Shown piece after piece: positions 62,416 through 64,000 of a stretch of DNA of 64,000 bases; the stretch's first letter is position 1; each line of letters begins with the position of its first letter. The DNA is from an uncultured bacterium (GTDB taxonomy: Bacteria > Desulfobacterota > BSN033 > UBA1163), in contig CALLAL010000016.1 in the NCBI GenBank assembly GCA_938002255.1, forward strand, positions 1-64,000. Direction: 5' to 3'. The translations under genes were made by a program, and so were the position numbers. The notes under the pieces were generated by a model that worked only from the letters and a program-made list of their open reading frames with translations, was not told where the DNA came from and did no database searches.

Positions 62416-64000
62416 TTAATAGGTTTTTCCCTTCTTTTCCTGAAGTGCCTCCAACACCTTCTCTGGTGTGACCGGCAGACTCTTAAATCTTACACCTATC
62501 GCATCATAGATGGCATTGATAATGGCCGGGGCAGGAGCCAATTGAGTTCCTTCGCCAGATTCTTTTGCCCCAAATGGACCTTCTGGATCGTCCGTTTCAA
62601 CCTCAATCGATGTGATCGAAGGGATTTCCATGGCTGTGGGAAGTCCATAATCGAGGAAAGAGGGATTGATCACCTGTCCCTTCTCAATCAAAACATCTTC
62701 ATAAAGCGCCTGCCCCATTCCTCCGACCACTGAGCCATCCAGTTGACCCTCCACGAGCATGGGATTGATGGCCCTTCCACAATCATGGGCAGCTACCATC
62801 TTTAGGACTTTTACTTTACCTGTAGTCGTGTCTACCTCTACTTCTGCCGCCTGGGTCATAAAAGAGTAGGCAGGGGAGAAGTTTCCATCTTCTTTGAGAA
62901 GGGTTGTGGGTTCTTTCGCGGGAGGCATATAAGAACCTCTGCCAATGATGGGCATTGGTCGGTCAGAATATTGATAGACTTTGATGGCTTCTGAAAAACT
63001 CATTCCTTTTTCAGGCTGATCCTTCACATAGATTCGACGGTCTTTTACCTCAAGTTGGTGGATCTCTACTTCCAACTTTTCTGCCACGGCTTCCAAGAGT
63101 TTCTCTTTTGCGGATTGAGCTGCCATTTTGGCAGCATTGCCTGCGCGTAATGTCACGCCACTTCCAAAGGTGCCAGGATCGAGAGGTGTAATCTCCGTAT
63201 CGGCTGCTGTGATTCGAATATCCTCAAGAGGAACCCCCATCTCCTCTGCAACGATCTGGGAGATAACCGTCTCAGCCCCTTGTCCGATATCTGCAGCACC
63301 CGTAAGAAGGGTGATCGAAGCATCCCGCTCAATTTTGACTACAGCCCCAGAGGAGATATGACTCATATTACTAACACCGCTTGGGAAACTGGCACCCGCG
63401 AGACCGATTCCCCTTCCGAAGGGAAGTTTTCCTCTCTTCTCTTTCCAACCGATCGCTTCAGCGGCTTTGATCAGGGTATCGCTAAAGCCACAACTCTGAA
63501 CCAACAATTTTGCAGGGTGAGGTTCTCCAGCATGAAAGGCGTTTTTAAGCCGGAGCTCGAATGGATCGATCCCCATCTTTTCAGCAATGAGATCGAGCTG
63601 AGCCTCCACCGCAAACCGGACTTGGGGAATTCCATGGCCTCTCATGGCTCCTCCCACCGGTTTATTGGTGTAAACGTGACAACCCTCGAAAAGGAGATTT
63701 TCGATTCGATAAGGAAGCATGATGAAATAACAGGCGAGGGTGATCATGAGAGGAGCAGTGCTGTTATAGGCTCCTCCGTCCGCTATGGCTTTAAACTGCT
63801 GAACATGGATGGTTCCGTCTCTCTTCATTCCGGTTTTGAGGTGAATTTTAAACGGATGTCTCTGTCGGGTCGAGGTGAATATTTCCTCCCGTTCATAGAC
63901 GAATTTGACCGGTTTTTTGGTCTTGAGGGCGAAGAAGGCTGCACAGAAATCCTTCGCATAGAGATCGATCTTCTGACCAAACCCCCCTCCAACTTTTGGT
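62416..64000 (-). CDS. Xanthine-dehydrogenase-family molybdopterin-binding subunit, 5' end outside the window
   Basis: The open frame reaches the window edge (PKVGGGFGQKIDLYAKDF at the edge), so the first residues are missing and the Met at 63828 is internal. The 527 residues present include GGGFGQK, the TRQRHP block, RGHGIPQVRFAVEAQLDL, and the GAKESGEGTQLAPAPAI end with the catalytic Glu. It belongs to the hydroxylase group with FeS and FAD subunits, which may lie beyond the window. Possible substrates include purines, N-heterocycles or hydroxybenzoyl-CoA; no choice can be made. Confidence 0.88.
   Translation of the reverse strand, partial: PKVGGGFGQKIDLYAKDFCAAFFALKTKKPVKFVYEREEIFTSTRQRHPFKIHLKTGMKRDGTIHVQQFKAIADGGAYNSTAPLMITLACYFIMLPYRIENLLFEGCHVYTNKPVGGAMRGHGIPQVRFAVEAQLDLIAEKMGIDPFELRLKNAFHAGEPHPAKLLVQSCGFSDTLIKAAEAIGWKEKRGKLPFGRGIGLAGASFPSGVSNMSHISSGAVVKIERDASITLLTGAADIGQGAETVISQIVAEEMGVPLEDIRITAADTEITPLDPGTFGSGVTLRAGNAAKMAAQSAKEKLLEAVAEKLEVEIHQLEVKDRRIYVKDQPEKGMSFSEAIKVYQYSDRPMPIIGRGSYMPPAKEPTTLLKEDGNFSPAYSFMTQAAEVEVDTTTGKVKVLKMVAAHDCGRAINPMLVEGQLDGSVVGGMGQALYEDVLIEKGQVINPSFLDYGLPTAMEIPSITSIEVETDDPEGPFGAKESGEGTQLAPAPAIINAIYDAIGVRFKSLPVTPEKVLEALQEKKGKTY

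Noticed and set aside
62416-63828. Start of the xanthine-dehydrogenase-like gene at the Met of 63828
   Set aside because: The frame continues to the window edge with family motifs (GGGFGQK, TRQRHP), so that Met is internal.
1-64000. CRISPR arrays, rRNA or tRNA genes, prophage
   Set aside because: I saw no repeat-spacer array, no tRNA cloverleaf, no rRNA segment and no phage genes.

Overview
The window looks like a chromosomal segment of a strictly anaerobic, aromatic-degrading bacterium, most likely a member of the Desulfobacterota (former Deltaproteobacteria), syntrophic or respiring. The evidence is a class II (ATP-independent, tungsten) benzoyl-CoA reductase gene set bamBCDEF with two in-frame UGA selenocysteine codons, the genes for modified beta-oxidation of dienoyl-CoA (dch, had, oah/bamA), three aldehyde:ferredoxin-oxidoreductase-family tungstoenzymes, two ETF plus membrane FeS-oxidoreductase modules, and many polyferredoxins. 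No dsr, nitrate-reductase or oxygen-respiration genes are visible, so the terminal electron acceptor cannot be read from this window.

Layout. 0-2 kb: a decayed IS5-type transposase and a PRiA4_ORF3-type zinc protein. 2-7 kb (minus strand): housekeeping genes phoH, an HDIG membrane phosphodiesterase and ybeY, then a sirtuin. 7.3-12.2 kb: an AorABC-like NAD-linked aldehyde oxidoreductase (ferredoxin, tungsten subunit, FAD subunit), a CBS-ACT protein and a nitroreductase. 12.3-15.4 kb: archaeal-type phosphoglycerate mutase, a COG0731 radical SAM protein and a membrane-anchored unknown. 16-24.7 kb: a Psr/Nrf-type molybdoenzyme (catalytic, FeS and NrfD subunits), a small membrane protein, an ETF:menaquinone-oxidoreductase-like protein and ETF beta/alpha. 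24.8-37.5 kb: a DUF2080 protein, a GNAT acetyltransferase, bamBCDEF and a second membrane oxidoreductase plus ETF pair. 37.6-41.2 kb (minus): thiolase with its DUF35 partner, mltG and ruvX. 41.3-49.4 kb: acyl-CoA dehydrogenase, biotin carrier, GNAT, two SDRs, had, oah, dch and an unusual radical-SAM-like protein. 49.6-55.1 kb: two converging operons, a zinc-ribbon/AOR/ferredoxin operon on plus and an NrfD/ferredoxin/E1-like/MoaD-like operon on minus. 55.3-60.2 kb: an IclR regulator, a tartrate/malate-dehydrogenase-like enzyme and a TAXI-type TRAP transporter. 60.3-64 kb: a cytoplasmic molybdopterin oxidoreductase and a xanthine-dehydrogenase-family subunit that runs off the end.

How it fits together. 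Benzoyl-CoA would be reduced by BamB-F. The dienoyl-CoA would pass through Dch, Had and Oah to 3-hydroxypimelyl-CoA, then through SDRs, thiolase and acyl-CoA dehydrogenase. Acyl-CoA dehydrogenase electrons would enter ETF and reach menaquinone through the membrane FeS oxidoreductases. The AOR enzymes would oxidise aldehydes. Three features go beyond routine annotation. First, a roughly 226-bp non-autonomous transposon occurs in three copies, with GTAA-type inverted ends and exact 8-bp target duplications at two of them. Second, an 18-bp palindrome (AGTTCAC-N4-GTGAACT) occurs twice around the AOR promoter, once next to the iclR start, and in degenerate form before the NrfD operon, suggesting one IclR-controlled regulon for an undescribed AOR/NrfD/MoaD/E1 system. 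Third, intrinsic terminator-like hairpins lie inside several operons and could set subunit ratios.
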